Shown here piece after piece: positions 32,682 through 41,817 of a stretch of DNA of 64,000 bases. A program made the position numbers and the translations under genes. Within the stretch, counting starts at the first letter, position 1. Each line of letters begins with the position of its first letter. The notes beneath the pieces were generated by a model. It worked only from the letters and a program-made list of their open reading frames with translations, was not told the DNA's origin and ran no database searches. Source of the DNA: Pinibacter aurantiacus (lineage in GTDB: Bacteria > Bacteroidota > Bacteroidia > Chitinophagales > Chitinophagaceae); NCBI RefSeq assembly GCF_019130065.1, contig NZ_JAHSPG010000002.1, positions 1 to 64,000 of the forward strand, in the 5' to 3' direction.

Positions 32682-35540
32682 ATGCAGAAGATTTATTCCC
32701 TCTTATTGCTTGTTCTAGTAGCCAGTTTTGCAAATGCCCAAAACAAAGTTTCCGTTCATGGTGCAATCATAGATTCTGCCAGCAAACAACCGCTCTCAGA
32801 TGCAACAGTGAGCCTGATGTTGTTGACAGATTCTTCTCAAACCGCCTTTACCATAGCGGATAGTAAGGGTCATTTTTCTTTAAAAAATATTCCGGCCAGC
32901 AAATACCGCTTGCTAATCACCTTTACAGGCTATAGCATTTTTGACACAACTTTACATTTAATTGAGAATAACCCTGTTGTAGAATTAGGTACGATCAAAA
33001 TGGCGAAGCAGTCAGATATGCTGCAGGAAGTAATCGTGCAAAGACCGCCCATCATTATTAAGAAAGATACCGTAGAGTTTAACGCCGGCGCTTTTAAAAC
33101 GAAACCGAACGCTACGGTGGAAGACCTTTTGAAAAAACTGCCCGGTGTGGAAGTAGATAAAGACGGCAACATTACCAACCAGGGCGAACAGATTACCAAG
33201 GTATATGTGGACGGAAAGGAATTCTTCAGCAACGATCCCAAACTGGCGACAAAAAATCTGACGGCAGATATGGTTGAGAGTGTACAGGTGTTTGACGACA
33301 TGAGCGATCAGGCGAAGTTTACCAAAATTGATGATGGCAGTAAACAAAAAACAATCAACATTAAACTGAAGAAGGATAAAAAGAAAGGTTATTTCGGTCG
33401 TGCGAATGTGGGTGTAGGAACCAGCGATCGTTATAACGGTAGTTTAATGTTCAATGATTTTAAACAGAATACACAATTGTCTGTAGTGGGTGGCGCAAAC
33501 AACGTGAACGTTGCTGGATTTACATCTTCGGATATGTTTGGCAGCGGCGGTGGCGGTGGAAATAAAGGAGGCGGCGGTGGCGGCCGTGGTGGTGGCGGTG
33601 GAAATGGCGGCGGCAACAGCGGAAGCGCCGACGGTAACACAACAGTTTGGGATGCCGGTTTTAACTATCGCGATAAATGGTCACCTAAAATGGATGTGAG
33701 TGGCAACTATTTTATTTCGAATTCTGAAACGGTTAATAACAGCTATACCTACAGACAAAATTTATATACGGATTCATCATCGAATTCAAATACCATTTCT
33801 TCTTCCAACAATAAAAACCTGAACAATCGTATCAATTTCAGGTGGGAATATGCCATCGATTCAATGAACTCTCTTTTGGCTACACCCTCATTCAGCACGC
33901 AGCATTCTACAAACTATAGTGAGAGCGGCCAAAAAACAGAATCCACAAAGCCTTATGATTATTTAGCGGTTTTGGCCGACAGGCAAACCAACGGCACCAG
34001 GGATGGCTGGAACTTTGGCAACAATTTGCTATTCCGTCACCGCTTTAAAAAAGTGGGCCGTACATTAACCGTTGGCTGGAACACAGGGTTCAGCGACAAC
34101 TCTGGCACAAGCTATGTTTTGTCTGACCAGGCAAGGTTTACACCGGATAGCGTGAGATATTACCACAACAATCAAAACCAGCAGAACAGGCAAACCGGAG
34201 ATTCAAAGAATAACACGATCAGCACCTCTTTTACGGAAGGCATCGGAGCAAATAAAATTCTTGAATTCAACTACGCTTACAGCAACAATCAAAGCACATC
34301 CGATAAAAAGACTTTTGACTACGATAGCACTTTAGAAAAATTTCTTTTGCCAAACATTGGCCTGACGAACCATTTTGAAAATAGCCAGATCTCGCATCGT
34401 GCGGGTACAAACTTTCGCGTGAAGAAAGAGAAATATGATTTTCAATTGGGCGGTGCCATTAATTTTTCTACTATCAAAAATGAAAGCGTTAGACTCGACT
34501 CTACGAGAACGCCGTACACAACAAATACCAACCAGAACTTCGTAAACTTTTTCCCTACGGCCAATTTCAATTATTACATAGGCACAAGAAAAAGTATCCG
34601 TTTCAATTATCATGGAAATACACAGGCGCCAACCATTACACAATTGCAAAACGTTATCGACTCCTCCAACCAGTTGCAATTGCGTTCTGGTAACCCGTAT
34701 TTGAAGCAACAGTTTACGCAGGATTTCGGATTAAGCTACAAAACATTTAACGTGACCAACTTTATGTTTTTGAGTGTAGATCTGAATTTTTCTACCGTCA
34801 ACAACAAGATCGTAAACCAGATCATTACGCTTGATAAGGCACAAATGATCATTCCGGTAAACGTGAATGGTGCTTATAATTCATCCTTGTATGTTACTAC
34901 AGGCATTCCATTGGTGAAAGTAGCTTCGGGAAAGAAAAGCCCGTTGAATTTGAACCTTACTACATCTGCGAGATACAATCGTGATGTTAGTATCCTGGAT
35001 TCAATTAAAAACTTTTCCAACAATTGGGTGCTCAATGAGCGCTTCAATTTCAACATGAACATTAAGGAAAAACTTGATCTTGGATTGAGTGCAAACGTGA
35101 CTTACAACACCTCTAATTATACGGTGAACAAAACGCAGGACATTAAATATTTCTCCTACCACTATTCTTTGGATGTAACGTATATGTTCTTCAAAACATA
35201 CATGTTGTCTTCTGATTTCGACTTTTTTGTGAACACGGGCAGAAGCAGTGGCTTTAATCAGAATGTGCCCTTGTGGAATGCCAGTGTTGCCAAGCGATTG
35301 TTCAAGAAGCAAAATGGCGAATTTCGTTTGTCCGTGCTCGATATCTTAAATCAAAACAAGAGCATCAGCACCAGTACGGGCGACAACTGGGTGCAGGATA
35401 CGCGTACGCAGGTGCTGCAAAGATTTTTCATGGCCAGCTTTATGTACAACCTTGGAAAGTTCGGCGGAAGAACGGGAACGTTTAATGGCCGCGGCGGTGG
35501 TGGTGGTGGCGGAGGTTTTAGAGGAAGGTCGCGGGACTAG
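32682..35540 (+). CDS. Outer-membrane receptor (TonB-dependent-like, OMP beta-barrel) with Gly-rich loops
   Basis: The 952-residue protein has a signal peptide (residues 1-19), a carboxypeptidase-regulatory-like domain at about 24-105 (DSASKQPLSDATV, GHFSLKNIPASKYRLLITFTGYS), a plug-like part at about 115-235 (LLKKLPGVEVDKDGNI, YVDGKEFFSNDP) and a long beta-barrel with many aromatic-ended strands. A run of glycines interrupted by Lys, Arg and Asn at about 286-318, and another at the C-terminus, are not typical of the family. It should sit in the outer membrane and may import a nutrient or bind a partner. A TonB box is not obvious. It stands alone, upstream of a hairpin. Confidence 0.88.
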   Translation: MQKIYSLLLLVLVASFANAQNKVSVHGAIIDSASKQPLSDATVSLMLLTDSSQTAFTIADSKGHFSLKNIPASKYRLLITFTGYSIFDTTLHLIENNPVVELGTIKMAKQSDMLQEVIVQRPPIIIKKDTVEFNAGAFKTKPNATVEDLLKKLPGVEVDKDGNITNQGEQITKVYVDGKEFFSNDPKLATKNLTADMVESVQVFDDMSDQAKFTKIDDGSKQKTINIKLKKDKKKGYFGRANVGVGTSDRYNGSLMFNDFKQNTQLSVVGGANNVNVAGFTSSDMFGSGGGGGNKGGGGGGRGGGGGNGGGNSGSADGNTTVWDAGFNYRDKWSPKMDVSGNYFISNSETVNNSYTYRQNLYTDSSSNSNTISSSNNKNLNNRINFRWEYAIDSMNSLLATPSFSTQHSTNYSESGQKTESTKPYDYLAVLADRQTNGTRDGWNFGNNLLFRHRFKKVGRTLTVGWNTGFSDNSGTSYVLSDQARFTPDSVRYYHNNQNQQNRQTGDSKNNTISTSFTEGIGANKILEFNYAYSNNQSTSDKKTFDYDSTLEKFLLPNIGLTNHFENSQISHRAGTNFRVKKEKYDFQLGGAINFSTIKNESVRLDSTRTPYTTNTNQNFVNFFPTANFNYYIGTRKSIRFNYHGNTQAPTITQLQNVIDSSNQLQLRSGNPYLKQQFTQDFGLSYKTFNVTNFMFLSVDLNFSTVNNKIVNQIITLDKAQMIIPVNVNGAYNSSLYVTTGIPLVKVASGKKSPLNLNLTTSARYNRDVSILDSIKNFSNNWVLNERFNFNMNIKEKLDLGLSANVTYNTSNYTVNKTQDIKYFSYHYSLDVTYMFFKTYMLSSDFDFFVNTGRSSGFNQNVPLWNASVAKRLFKKQNGEFRLSVLDILNQNKSISTSTGDNWVQDTRTQVLQRFFMASFMYNLGKFGGRTGTFNGRGGGGGGGGFRGRSRD
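33541..33640. repeat. Glycine-rich repeat in the receptor gene
   Basis: GGCGG and GGTGG codon runs encode GGGG stretches at about residues 286-318 of the outer-membrane receptor. A second run lies at the 3' end near 35495-35525. Confidence 0.7.
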
Positions 35541-35543
35541 GAA

Positions 35544-35643
35544 TTGAATAACTGAATGACTGAATAACTGAGTGGTTTGTGTGTAACTCACTATCTTTCA
35601 CATGGGCTACTCAGTTATTCAGTCATTCAGTTATTCAGTTATT
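35544..35643. repeat. Word-type inverted repeat (AACTGAAT word)
   Basis: The left arm at 35544-35571 repeats GAATAACTGAATGACTGA and the right arm at 35610-35643 repeats TCAGTTATTCAGTCATTCAG. It separates the receptor gene from the DUF1543 gene. Confidence 0.75.
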
Positions 35644-35658
35644 TTCTACCTTCGACAC

Positions 35659-36228
35659 ATGTCCTCATTCAAACTCTATATGCTATTGCTCGGTTGCAAG
35701 CCCGATGGTCGCCACACAGAGCAACACGATATGCTTTTCACTATCAGTGATTCATTGAAAAACACTATTCCTGCTATTAAAAACTTCTGGCCGGAAGCAA
35801 AGGACAAAATTCATGTTGATGCCTGGCGTGAAGTAAAAAATGTCGACGGCTTTTCTATTGAAGTCGTGGAAAAGGATGAAGGCAATACAGCTCCCCAAAG
35901 TTCTCCGAACAAATTATTTTTTATTAACCTTGGCGGTTACAAACAAAATGAGTTTGATGAGTTTCATTATAAAATGTTGACGGTTGCGGCAGACAAAGGT
36001 GTTGCCATTCAACAGGCAAAGCAAACTGCTTTTTATAAACATTGCGGGTTTGAAGGCGCGAATTCTCACATTGATGACAAATACGGTGTCGACGTGGATG
36101 ACTTGTATGAGATAACGGATATTTTACCGGCAAATTTGAAAGATAAGTTCTCGCTTGTAATTACGGAGACAGACAGCACAGAAAACGATGCGATAAAGTT
36201 GGGTTATTTTAAGTTAAGTGCGCTTTGA
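35659..36228 (+). CDS. DUF1543 domain-containing protein
   Basis: The 189-residue protein matches the DUF1543 pattern, with MLLGCKPDGRHTEQHDMLF near the start (residues 8-26) and FFINLGGYKQNEFDEFHYK in the middle. The function is unknown. The frame is open for 19 codons upstream, which fall in an intergenic repeat. A weak -7 box TACCTTCG lies 4 bases upstream of this ATG, so the start at 35659 is preferred. Confidence 0.85.
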   Translation: MSSFKLYMLLLGCKPDGRHTEQHDMLFTISDSLKNTIPAIKNFWPEAKDKIHVDAWREVKNVDGFSIEVVEKDEGNTAPQSSPNKLFFINLGGYKQNEFDEFHYKMLTVAADKGVAIQQAKQTAFYKHCGFEGANSHIDDKYGVDVDDLYEITDILPANLKDKFSLVITETDSTENDAIKLGYFKLSAL

Positions 36229-36404
36229 TAATTGAAAATTGAAAGTTGAAAATGCCGTCTGTGCGAATAATTGCAATTGTTTGCTTTGCAGAATTGTCTT
36301 GAAAATGCTGAAATTAGTTTTGTTATTCCTGAAAGTCACTTCAGATGAGGCGTGTTACATTGAAAGAATTCTTAATTCTTAATTCCTAATTCTTAATTGT
36401 CCCT

Positions 36405-36656
36405 CTAGTTTTTGTTAATGATGAATTGAAAAGGCTTCATTTCTTTTTGGAAAAGAATTTGAGAGAGTTTGACAGGCTTGGTGATCAGTTTGTATTTGTT
36501 TAAATCTGCCACTTCATTTACCGTACAAAATGTTTCTACAGTTTCAACTTCATACAGCAGTTTGTTAAGTTGATCTATAGTTGCTTGCATTTCCTGCTCA
36601 CTGTAGAGATCATCTTTAAACAACACAAGCAAATCACGGGATGACGGCGATTTCAT
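36405..36656 (-). CDS. Small protein of unknown function
   Basis: The 83-residue product has no signal peptide and no recognised domain. It contains an acidic helical segment (LYSEQEMQATIDQLNKLLYEVET) and a Lys-rich end. It starts at ATG 36656 near a GAGAC-type palindrome, and a word-type arm (AATTCTTAATTCC) lies at 36368-36400 just after its stop. Support is only an open frame in a compact region, so moderate confidence applies. Confidence 0.5.
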   Translation of the reverse strand: MKSPSSRDLLVLFKDDLYSEQEMQATIDQLNKLLYEVETVETFCTVNEVADLNKYKLITKPVKLSQILFQKEMKPFQFIINKN

Positions 36657-36674
36657 TTCTATATAATTTAATAT

Positions 36675-36725
36675 TGTACAGACAGATAATTATCTGTCTC
36701 AACAGACGGATTATCATCCGTCTCT
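36675..36725. repeat. Two GAGAC-type palindromes in tandem
   Basis: CAGACAGATAATTATCTGTCTC and a second unit ACAGACGGATTATCATCCGTCTCT are adjacent. They match the family at 8902-8925 and 37983-38008. Confidence 0.65.
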
Positions 36726-36727
36726 AT

Positions 36728-36850
36728 CTAATAACCAACGAAGCCTTTGTGAATGCCGCAACCACAACCTTTTTTTGATCCACTGCAACCCACAAACGCC
36801 ACCATTGAAACTGCGATCAGCAAAAAGAATATTAATGTCTTTATCTTCAT
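36728..36850 (-). CDS. Small lipoprotein, 40 residues
   Basis: A short open frame encodes MKIKTLIFFLLIAVSMVAF followed by VGCSGSKKGCGCG and IHKGFVGY. The basic start, hydrophobic core and lipobox (FVGC) are those of a bacterial lipoprotein, and the mature part has only about 19 residues with three cysteines. Such minute Cys-rich lipoproteins occur in Bacteroidota, but their role is not known to me. It reads codon by codon without interruption and stops at TAG just before the GAGAC palindromes. Confidence 0.6.
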   Translation of the reverse strand: MKIKTLIFFLLIAVSMVAFVGCSGSKKGCGCGIHKGFVGY

Positions 36851-36919
36851 AGATTTGATTCTAAGTTAACAAAATTCAACAATAAATTTCAATGGTTAAT
36901 AAATCTTGTAAAAAATAAC

Positions 36920-37984
36920 ATGCCATCAAATTCCAAACCCGTTGTGTTAATTGCCCCGCTCGATTGGGGACTTGGCCATGCTACAAGATGCGTTCCCATT
37001 GTAAACTCCCTAATTAACGCTGATTTCGAGGTGATTATTGCTGCGGAGGGCGCCCAGAAAGCGCTTCTGCAAAATGAATTTCCACATATAAAGTTTACCC
37101 ATTTACCCGGTTACAGGCTGCGCTACGGACGCACAAAATGGGGAACAATCTTCAAGGTTTTTTTCCAGGTACCCAAAATTCTTACCGCCATCCGGCGGGA
37201 AAACAAATGGATACAAAAATTTGCTGCTGAAAACCGGGTTGATTTCGTCATCAGCGATAACAGATACGGGTTCTATTTGACAGGCGTTCCGTCTTTTTTC
37301 ATTACTCATCAGTTGCTTATTAAAACGCCTTTTGGAAAATGGAGCGAGCGGGTGCTGCAAAAAATGAATTATCGTTTCATAAGGAAATTCACCGCCTGTT
37401 GGGTTCCGGATCATGAAGGAAAAATTAATCTCGGCGGCGAGTTGTCTCATCCAGATCTTATGCCTTCCATTCCTGTTCACTATCTCGGCCATTTATCAAG
37501 AATGAAAAGGGAAGAGCGGGAAATTATCAACGACTTGCTCGTAATTATTTCCGGCCCTGAGCCGCAAAGGAGTTTATTTGAAAAAATGATTGTTGACCAA
37601 TTATCGCAAACAGACCTGTCTGTAATTGTTGTAAGGGGCTTGCCGAACACATCATCTACGTTACATGTTTCAGACAACATCAAAGTTTATAATCACTTAT
37701 CAGCAGTGGATTTGAACAACGCTATCAGTGAATCATCGGCGATCATTAGCCGTTCAGGATACAGCACTGTGATGGATCTTATACCTCTTCACAAAAAATG
37801 CATTTTTGTTCCCACGCCGGGACAAACGGAACAGGAATACCTGGCGGATTATCTGTCAGAAAATAGTATGTGCATAAACGTTAGGCAAAGAGATTTTGAT
37901 TTAATTGCTGTGTTAAAAAAATTAGAGGAAGCGGATTTTGTATTTCGCGATTTTGGTAGAGACAAGGCATTGCCTTGTCTGTAG
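36920..37984 (+). CDS. MurG-like glycosyltransferase (GT28-type)
   Basis: This 354-residue protein has an N-terminal nucleotide-sugar-transferase half with DWGLGHATRCVPIV at residues 15-28, and a C-terminal half with VIISGPEPQRSLFEKMIV, SRSGYSTVMDLI and FVPTPGQTEQEYLADYL, the typical donor-binding end of MurG-like enzymes. It probably transfers a sugar from UDP- or dTDP-sugar in the cytoplasm. The acceptor is unknown. The last eight or so residues (RDKALPCL) are encoded by a GAGAC palindrome that also supplies the stop codon, so the original C-terminus has been overwritten. Confidence 0.85.
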   Translation: MPSNSKPVVLIAPLDWGLGHATRCVPIVNSLINADFEVIIAAEGAQKALLQNEFPHIKFTHLPGYRLRYGRTKWGTIFKVFFQVPKILTAIRRENKWIQKFAAENRVDFVISDNRYGFYLTGVPSFFITHQLLIKTPFGKWSERVLQKMNYRFIRKFTACWVPDHEGKINLGGELSHPDLMPSIPVHYLGHLSRMKREEREIINDLLVIISGPEPQRSLFEKMIVDQLSQTDLSVIVVRGLPNTSSTLHVSDNIKVYNHLSAVDLNNAISESSAIISRSGYSTVMDLIPLHKKCIFVPTPGQTEQEYLADYLSENSMCINVRQRDFDLIAVLKKLEEADFVFRDFGRDKALPCL

Positions 37985-38008
37985 AGACGCATAATTATGC
38001 GTCTTTAC
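37955..38008. repeat. Two GAGAC-type palindromes overlapping a gene end
   Basis: AGAGACAAGGCATTGCC with its complement and AGAGACGCATAATTATGCGTC are adjacent. The first lies inside the 3' end of the glycosyltransferase frame. Confidence 0.75.
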
Positions 38009-38018
38009 GGAACATCAA

Positions 38019-38510
38019 TCACAATAATTTCGGTGCTTCAAAAAACCAGAATGTTTTTTCTGCTGTTTCAAATTTCGACCAATCATCTTCCTGCATTTGT
38101 ATTGCATAAACGCCGCAGGTGGGCATGTCGTCAATACGTGTATCGGTGAGTGTATTTACAAATTCTGTAATGCCTGGATTGTGGGAGAAAATAGCAACCG
38201 TATTTGACTTGTTGCTGAGGTCTTTTATCACTCTGTAAAAAACTTCCGAAGCAGCATGGTATAACTCAGGTTTGAAGATGATCTCATCTTTATCTCTGCT
38301 GTATGCTTCGCAAAAATATTGTGCTGTTTTTTTCGCTCTTTTGGCGGGACTGGAAATGAATGTGTCGATCTTCACATTCTTCTTAAGAAGAGCGCTTGCT
38401 ATTGCTGGCGCGTCCTTTTTTCCTCTTTCATTAAGAGGGCGTTCAAAGTCAATTAAATCAGCCGTACTCCAACTACTTTTAGCATGCCGAATAACCAGTA
38501 ATGATTTCAT
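38019..38510 (-). CDS. sixA: SixA-type histidine phosphatase
   Basis: The 163-residue phosphohistidine phosphatase has the RHG-family motif LLVIRHAKSSW at residues 4-14, a conserved FISSPAKRAKKTAQYF and the second catalytic histidine in IFSHNPGITEF near residue 110. SixA removes phosphate from histidine on phosphorelay proteins. It has its own gap of 310 bases upstream and converges on the glycosyltransferase gene. Confidence 0.9.
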   Translation of the reverse strand: MKSLLVIRHAKSSWSTADLIDFERPLNERGKKDAPAIASALLKKNVKIDTFISSPAKRAKKTAQYFCEAYSRDKDEIIFKPELYHAASEVFYRVIKDLSNKSNTVAIFSHNPGITEFVNTLTDTRIDDMPTCGVYAIQMQEDDWSKFETAEKTFWFFEAPKLL

Positions 38511-38736
38511 AAGAAATGAAATTATAGTAAGGCTGATGAATTTTTAAAGAGATATGGATTTTTATAAACAGGCCTGTTTCATCGAATTTAGGTCGCCCAT
38601 AGGAAAAATGTCTTAAAACGGCTTAGTTCGCTCAAAGATTCACAAATACTTTGCCACATTGACTTTTTTTTGTCAAATTAACAAATACCTGCATTTTTTT
38701 AGGTTTTACTTGATCGAAATCAAGGGTTGCCTAGCA

Positions 38737-38818
38737 TTGCCACTGAAGCACAGAGGAACAGAAATAAATATGTCGCTTTGAAAACGATTCCTCTGTTTCT
38801 CTGTGCCTCGGTGGCAAA
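38737..38818. repeat. Word-type inverted repeat (CACTGAAGCACAGAGG word)
   Basis: Arms at 38737-38763 and 38789-38817 are reverse complements. The right arm ends 3 bases before the stop of the next gene. The rest of the 310-base gap from 38511 shows no gene. Confidence 0.75.
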
Positions 38819-38820
38819 TA

Positions 38821-40668
38821 TTAATAACCTCTAACGTTTTTGCCTTCCATATAGTTAATGAAAGCTTTATTCACCACTTTGTTTCCTCCGTTTGTAGGAT
38901 AGTCGCCTGTAAAGTACCAGTCACCTGTGTTGGTTGGACAAGCGCTATGCAGTGATTCAATCGTTTGATAAATCACGTGTACGGGAACTTTCAATCCTTC
39001 CGGAGTAATCAGCTGGGCAATTTTATCAGATATCTGCTGAGCTGTAAATGGCTTATAAAGTTTCTTTGTAATATTTTCAGAATGCAATTGGCCCGTTCTT
39101 GCCAGCTCTTTACATTGCTGGTAAATTTCGTCCACGCAGTTTTCCTGGCCTTTATCTTTCCACAATTCGATAGCAGCGCGGAAGGCAATGAAGTCGCCCA
39201 TCTTGCTCATGTCGATGCCGTAGCAGTCTGGGTAACGTATTTGAGGAGCCGAAGAAATAATAATAATCTTTTTAGGTTCCAGTCTTGAAAGCATGGTAAC
39301 AATGCTTTCTTTTAGTGTGGTACCGCGAACGATAGAATCATCGATCACCACCAAGGTGTCTACGCCTTTACGAACGGTTCCGTATGTAATGTCATATACG
39401 TGCTGCACCATTTCGTTGCGGCTTGCATCTTCGGTAATGAACGTGCGCATCTTCACATCCTTGATCGCAATTTTCTCTACGCGAATTTTGCGATTAACCA
39501 TTTCCGATAGTTTCTCTTCGTCAAAGTCTTTGCCCCAGCTAAGGATGCGTTCTACCTTTATTTTGTTCAGATAATCTTCCATTCCTTTCAATAAACCGTA
39601 GAAGGCTACTTCTGCTGTATTAGGGATGAAAGAGAATATTGTGTTTTTAAGATCGTAGTCGATTGCTTTTAAAACAGCGTCGCTAAGGTTATAGCCCAGT
39701 TGGCTTCTTTCTTTGTAGATCTTTTCATCATTTCCGCGGGAGAAGTAGATGCGTTCGAAGCTACAAGCCTTTCTTTCTTTAGGTTCCAGAATTTGCTCGA
39801 TGCTGTAATCGCCATTTGCTTTTACGATTAAAGCCTGGCCCGGCATCAATTCTTTTACTTCGTTTTCGCCAACGTTGAATGTAGTACGGATCGCTGCTCT
39901 TTCAGATGCAGCCACGATCACGTCTTTATCTATATAATAATAAGAAGGGCGAATACCGTGTTCATCACGCATTACAAAGCTGTCGCCGTTGCCAATCAAT
40001 CCGCCGATGTGGTAACCGCCGTCGAACAGTCTTGCTGCTTTCTTCAAAACATTTACAACATCCAGCTGCGTTTGGCTTTGCTCATCTTCTTTTACAAGGA
40101 AATGATGCAGCACTTCCATCATGGCGGCGAGATCGCTTTGTTTTTGGAAAGGCCCCGGATTGATATTTACCAGGTCAAAAAGTTCTTCTGTATTTACCAG
40201 GTTGAAGTTTCCTGCGAGTGCAAGATTTCGTGCAGGAACTGTATTGCGTTTTATGAAGGGGTGGCAAAATTCTACGTTGTTTTTTCCCTGGGTGCCGTAG
40301 CGGAGGTGCCCGAGAAGCAATTCGCCCATGAAGTTGAGGTGACCCTTTAGCAATCCCGGATGGCTTTTTACGTCGGGCTGATATTTTTCTAGCTCATTTA
40401 CTTCTTCACCTACCTGTCGAAAGATATCTGCAATTGCTTGAGGTGCTGCGCTGCGCAAACGGTGCAAGAAGGGGTAACCAGGCTCCACGTTCAACTTTAC
40501 AGAGGCTATTCCAGCACCGTCCTGCCCTCTGTTGTGTTGTTTTTCCATGAGCAGGTACAACTTGTTGAGACCGTACATCACTGTGCCATACTTCTGCTGA
40601 TAGTAAGAAAATGGTTTCCTTAAACGAATGAATGCCAAACCGCATTCGTGCTTAATCGGATCGCTCAT
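38821..40668 (-). CDS. purF: Amidophosphoribosyltransferase-type glutamine PRPP amidotransferase, long form
   Basis: This enzyme would make 5-phosphoribosylamine from PRPP and glutamine, the first step of purine synthesis. The N-terminal cysteine of the glutaminase domain is Cys9 (HECGLAF), which becomes exposed after removal of a short propeptide, and HNRGQDGAGI and GHLRYGTQG are glutaminase blocks. The PRPP loop VVIDDSIVRGTT is near residue 470. At 615 residues it is longer than the usual 470-500, with extra material around the middle. The ATG at 40668 (MSDPIKHECG) fits the propeptide; a longer frame upstream runs into repeats. A TACCTTTG box lies 17 bases before it (40686-40693). Confidence 0.88.
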   Translation of the reverse strand: MSDPIKHECGLAFIRLRKPFSYYQQKYGTVMYGLNKLYLLMEKQHNRGQDGAGIASVKLNVEPGYPFLHRLRSAAPQAIADIFRQVGEEVNELEKYQPDVKSHPGLLKGHLNFMGELLLGHLRYGTQGKNNVEFCHPFIKRNTVPARNLALAGNFNLVNTEELFDLVNINPGPFQKQSDLAAMMEVLHHFLVKEDEQSQTQLDVVNVLKKAARLFDGGYHIGGLIGNGDSFVMRDEHGIRPSYYYIDKDVIVAASERAAIRTTFNVGENEVKELMPGQALIVKANGDYSIEQILEPKERKACSFERIYFSRGNDEKIYKERSQLGYNLSDAVLKAIDYDLKNTIFSFIPNTAEVAFYGLLKGMEDYLNKIKVERILSWGKDFDEEKLSEMVNRKIRVEKIAIKDVKMRTFITEDASRNEMVQHVYDITYGTVRKGVDTLVVIDDSIVRGTTLKESIVTMLSRLEPKKIIIISSAPQIRYPDCYGIDMSKMGDFIAFRAAIELWKDKGQENCVDEIYQQCKELARTGQLHSENITKKLYKPFTAQQISDKIAQLITPEGLKVPVHVIYQTIESLHSACPTNTGDWYFTGDYPTNGGNKVVNKAFINYMEGKNVRGY

Positions 40669-40749
40669 GTTACGAATTGAAGGCGCAAAGGTAACACGAT
40701 TGAATGAAAAGATAGCAATTAGATAAAGATTTGGCACGCAGATGACATG

Positions 40750-40966
40750 GGAATTTGAAAATTTGATGATTTGAAAATTTGAAAATGAAGGGTGCAGCAT
40801 ACACGCCTGCCGGGCTTGGGGCACGCAGATATCGCTGATTAGACTGATTTACACGGATCTCTTTCTGTGGCTTTGACTAACGCTTTATCATACAAACAGC
40901 TGAAAACCAAAATGAGTGGACGAGCCACTCATTTTCAAATTTTCAAATTCCCTAATTTTCAAATTG
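40750..40966. repeat. Word-type inverted repeat with an inner repeat
   Basis: The outer arms (40751-40789 and 40928-40965) repeat TTTGAAAATTTG words. Between them lies a GCACGCAGAT...TTTACACGGAT unit at 40825-40862. The region 40669-40968 has no gene. Confidence 0.7.
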
Positions 40967-40968
40967 TT

Positions 40969-41709
40969 TTAGTCGATCGTGTTCGGCTTTCTTTCCACAT
41001 CTCTGTTGAGAGTGTGTTTGTCGATATAAAAAAGAAGGGTAGTTTGTATAAAGTTTTTGCCTACGCCGCCGTTTGTGGTATTGTAATCAAACTGCCTGAT
41101 AAAACCAGACTGTAAAGCAAACAGTCCGGTAAACTGGTAACCGGCTCCTACGAAAAAGCGGTTTCTTTCAAAGTAAGGGCCTTTGTCGGTAAAAAATACT
41201 TCATCAAATGCGGACAGATAGACCGTTTTAGGAATAACCTTGGCGTGATTAAGTGGAACAATAGGATTTATCCTGTAGCGGAAACGGTTTTTGTAATTAC
41301 CGTATATCCAGCGCTGCTCGATACGATAGCGGTGCTCGATTTTAACCCTGTCGATCTGGCTTTTTAAAATGAATTGTTCCCACATACGGAACTCTGCTGC
41401 GGCTACCGGTTTCTCGTAATTACCCGGGTATGTATAGGTTTTGTAGTCGCCCATACCAACGAAAAATTGCGTTTTGTCGGACAAATTGTAGGCAACGCCT
41501 CCTTTCAGTTCGTGATAGTAAAAATCTTTAGTGAGGTATTGAGACCTTGTCTGCGCTTCGAGCCAATAAGAGAATTTTTTATTGGGGTTGATCGTAGCAT
41601 TTATAATATCCCAGCCGCCGAGCTTATCTGGTTGAGCCATTGCAGAAAAAGGCAACAAGGCAGCAGATAAGGCAATAATGATAACTACGTGTAATAGAGA
41701 CTTTTGCAA
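40969..41709 (-). CDS. DUF2490 domain-containing outer-membrane-type protein
   Basis: The 246-residue protein has a signal peptide (cleavage near SAMAQ) and the DUF2490 pattern with FSYWLEAQTRSQY, RMWEQFILKS and RYRIEQRW, which suggests a small beta-barrel with many aromatic residues. It is probably in the outer membrane; function unknown. The only in-frame start after the upstream stop is TTG at 41709, since no ATG or GTG precedes the signal peptide in frame. Confidence 0.85.
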   Translation of the reverse strand: MQKSLLHVVIIIALSAALLPFSAMAQPDKLGGWDIINATINPNKKFSYWLEAQTRSQYLTKDFYYHELKGGVAYNLSDKTQFFVGMGDYKTYTYPGNYEKPVAAAEFRMWEQFILKSQIDRVKIEHRYRIEQRWIYGNYKNRFRYRINPIVPLNHAKVIPKTVYLSAFDEVFFTDKGPYFERNRFFVGAGYQFTGLFALQSGFIRQFDYNTTNGGVGKNFIQTTLLFYIDKHTLNRDVERKPNTID

Positions 41710-41817
41710 AACAATTTTTTATAAAAGTGAAAAAATTGGACAAGGGCTTGTTTAACCGGCCGCAAAATTGACACTTTTTTATTGCAAAATTACCTTTGGG
41801 TTAAGTTTTTTTGGAGG

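Noticed and set aside
33431-33640. Minus-strand proline-rich frame
   Set aside because: It is the antisense reading of the glycine-rich codons in the outer-membrane receptor gene.
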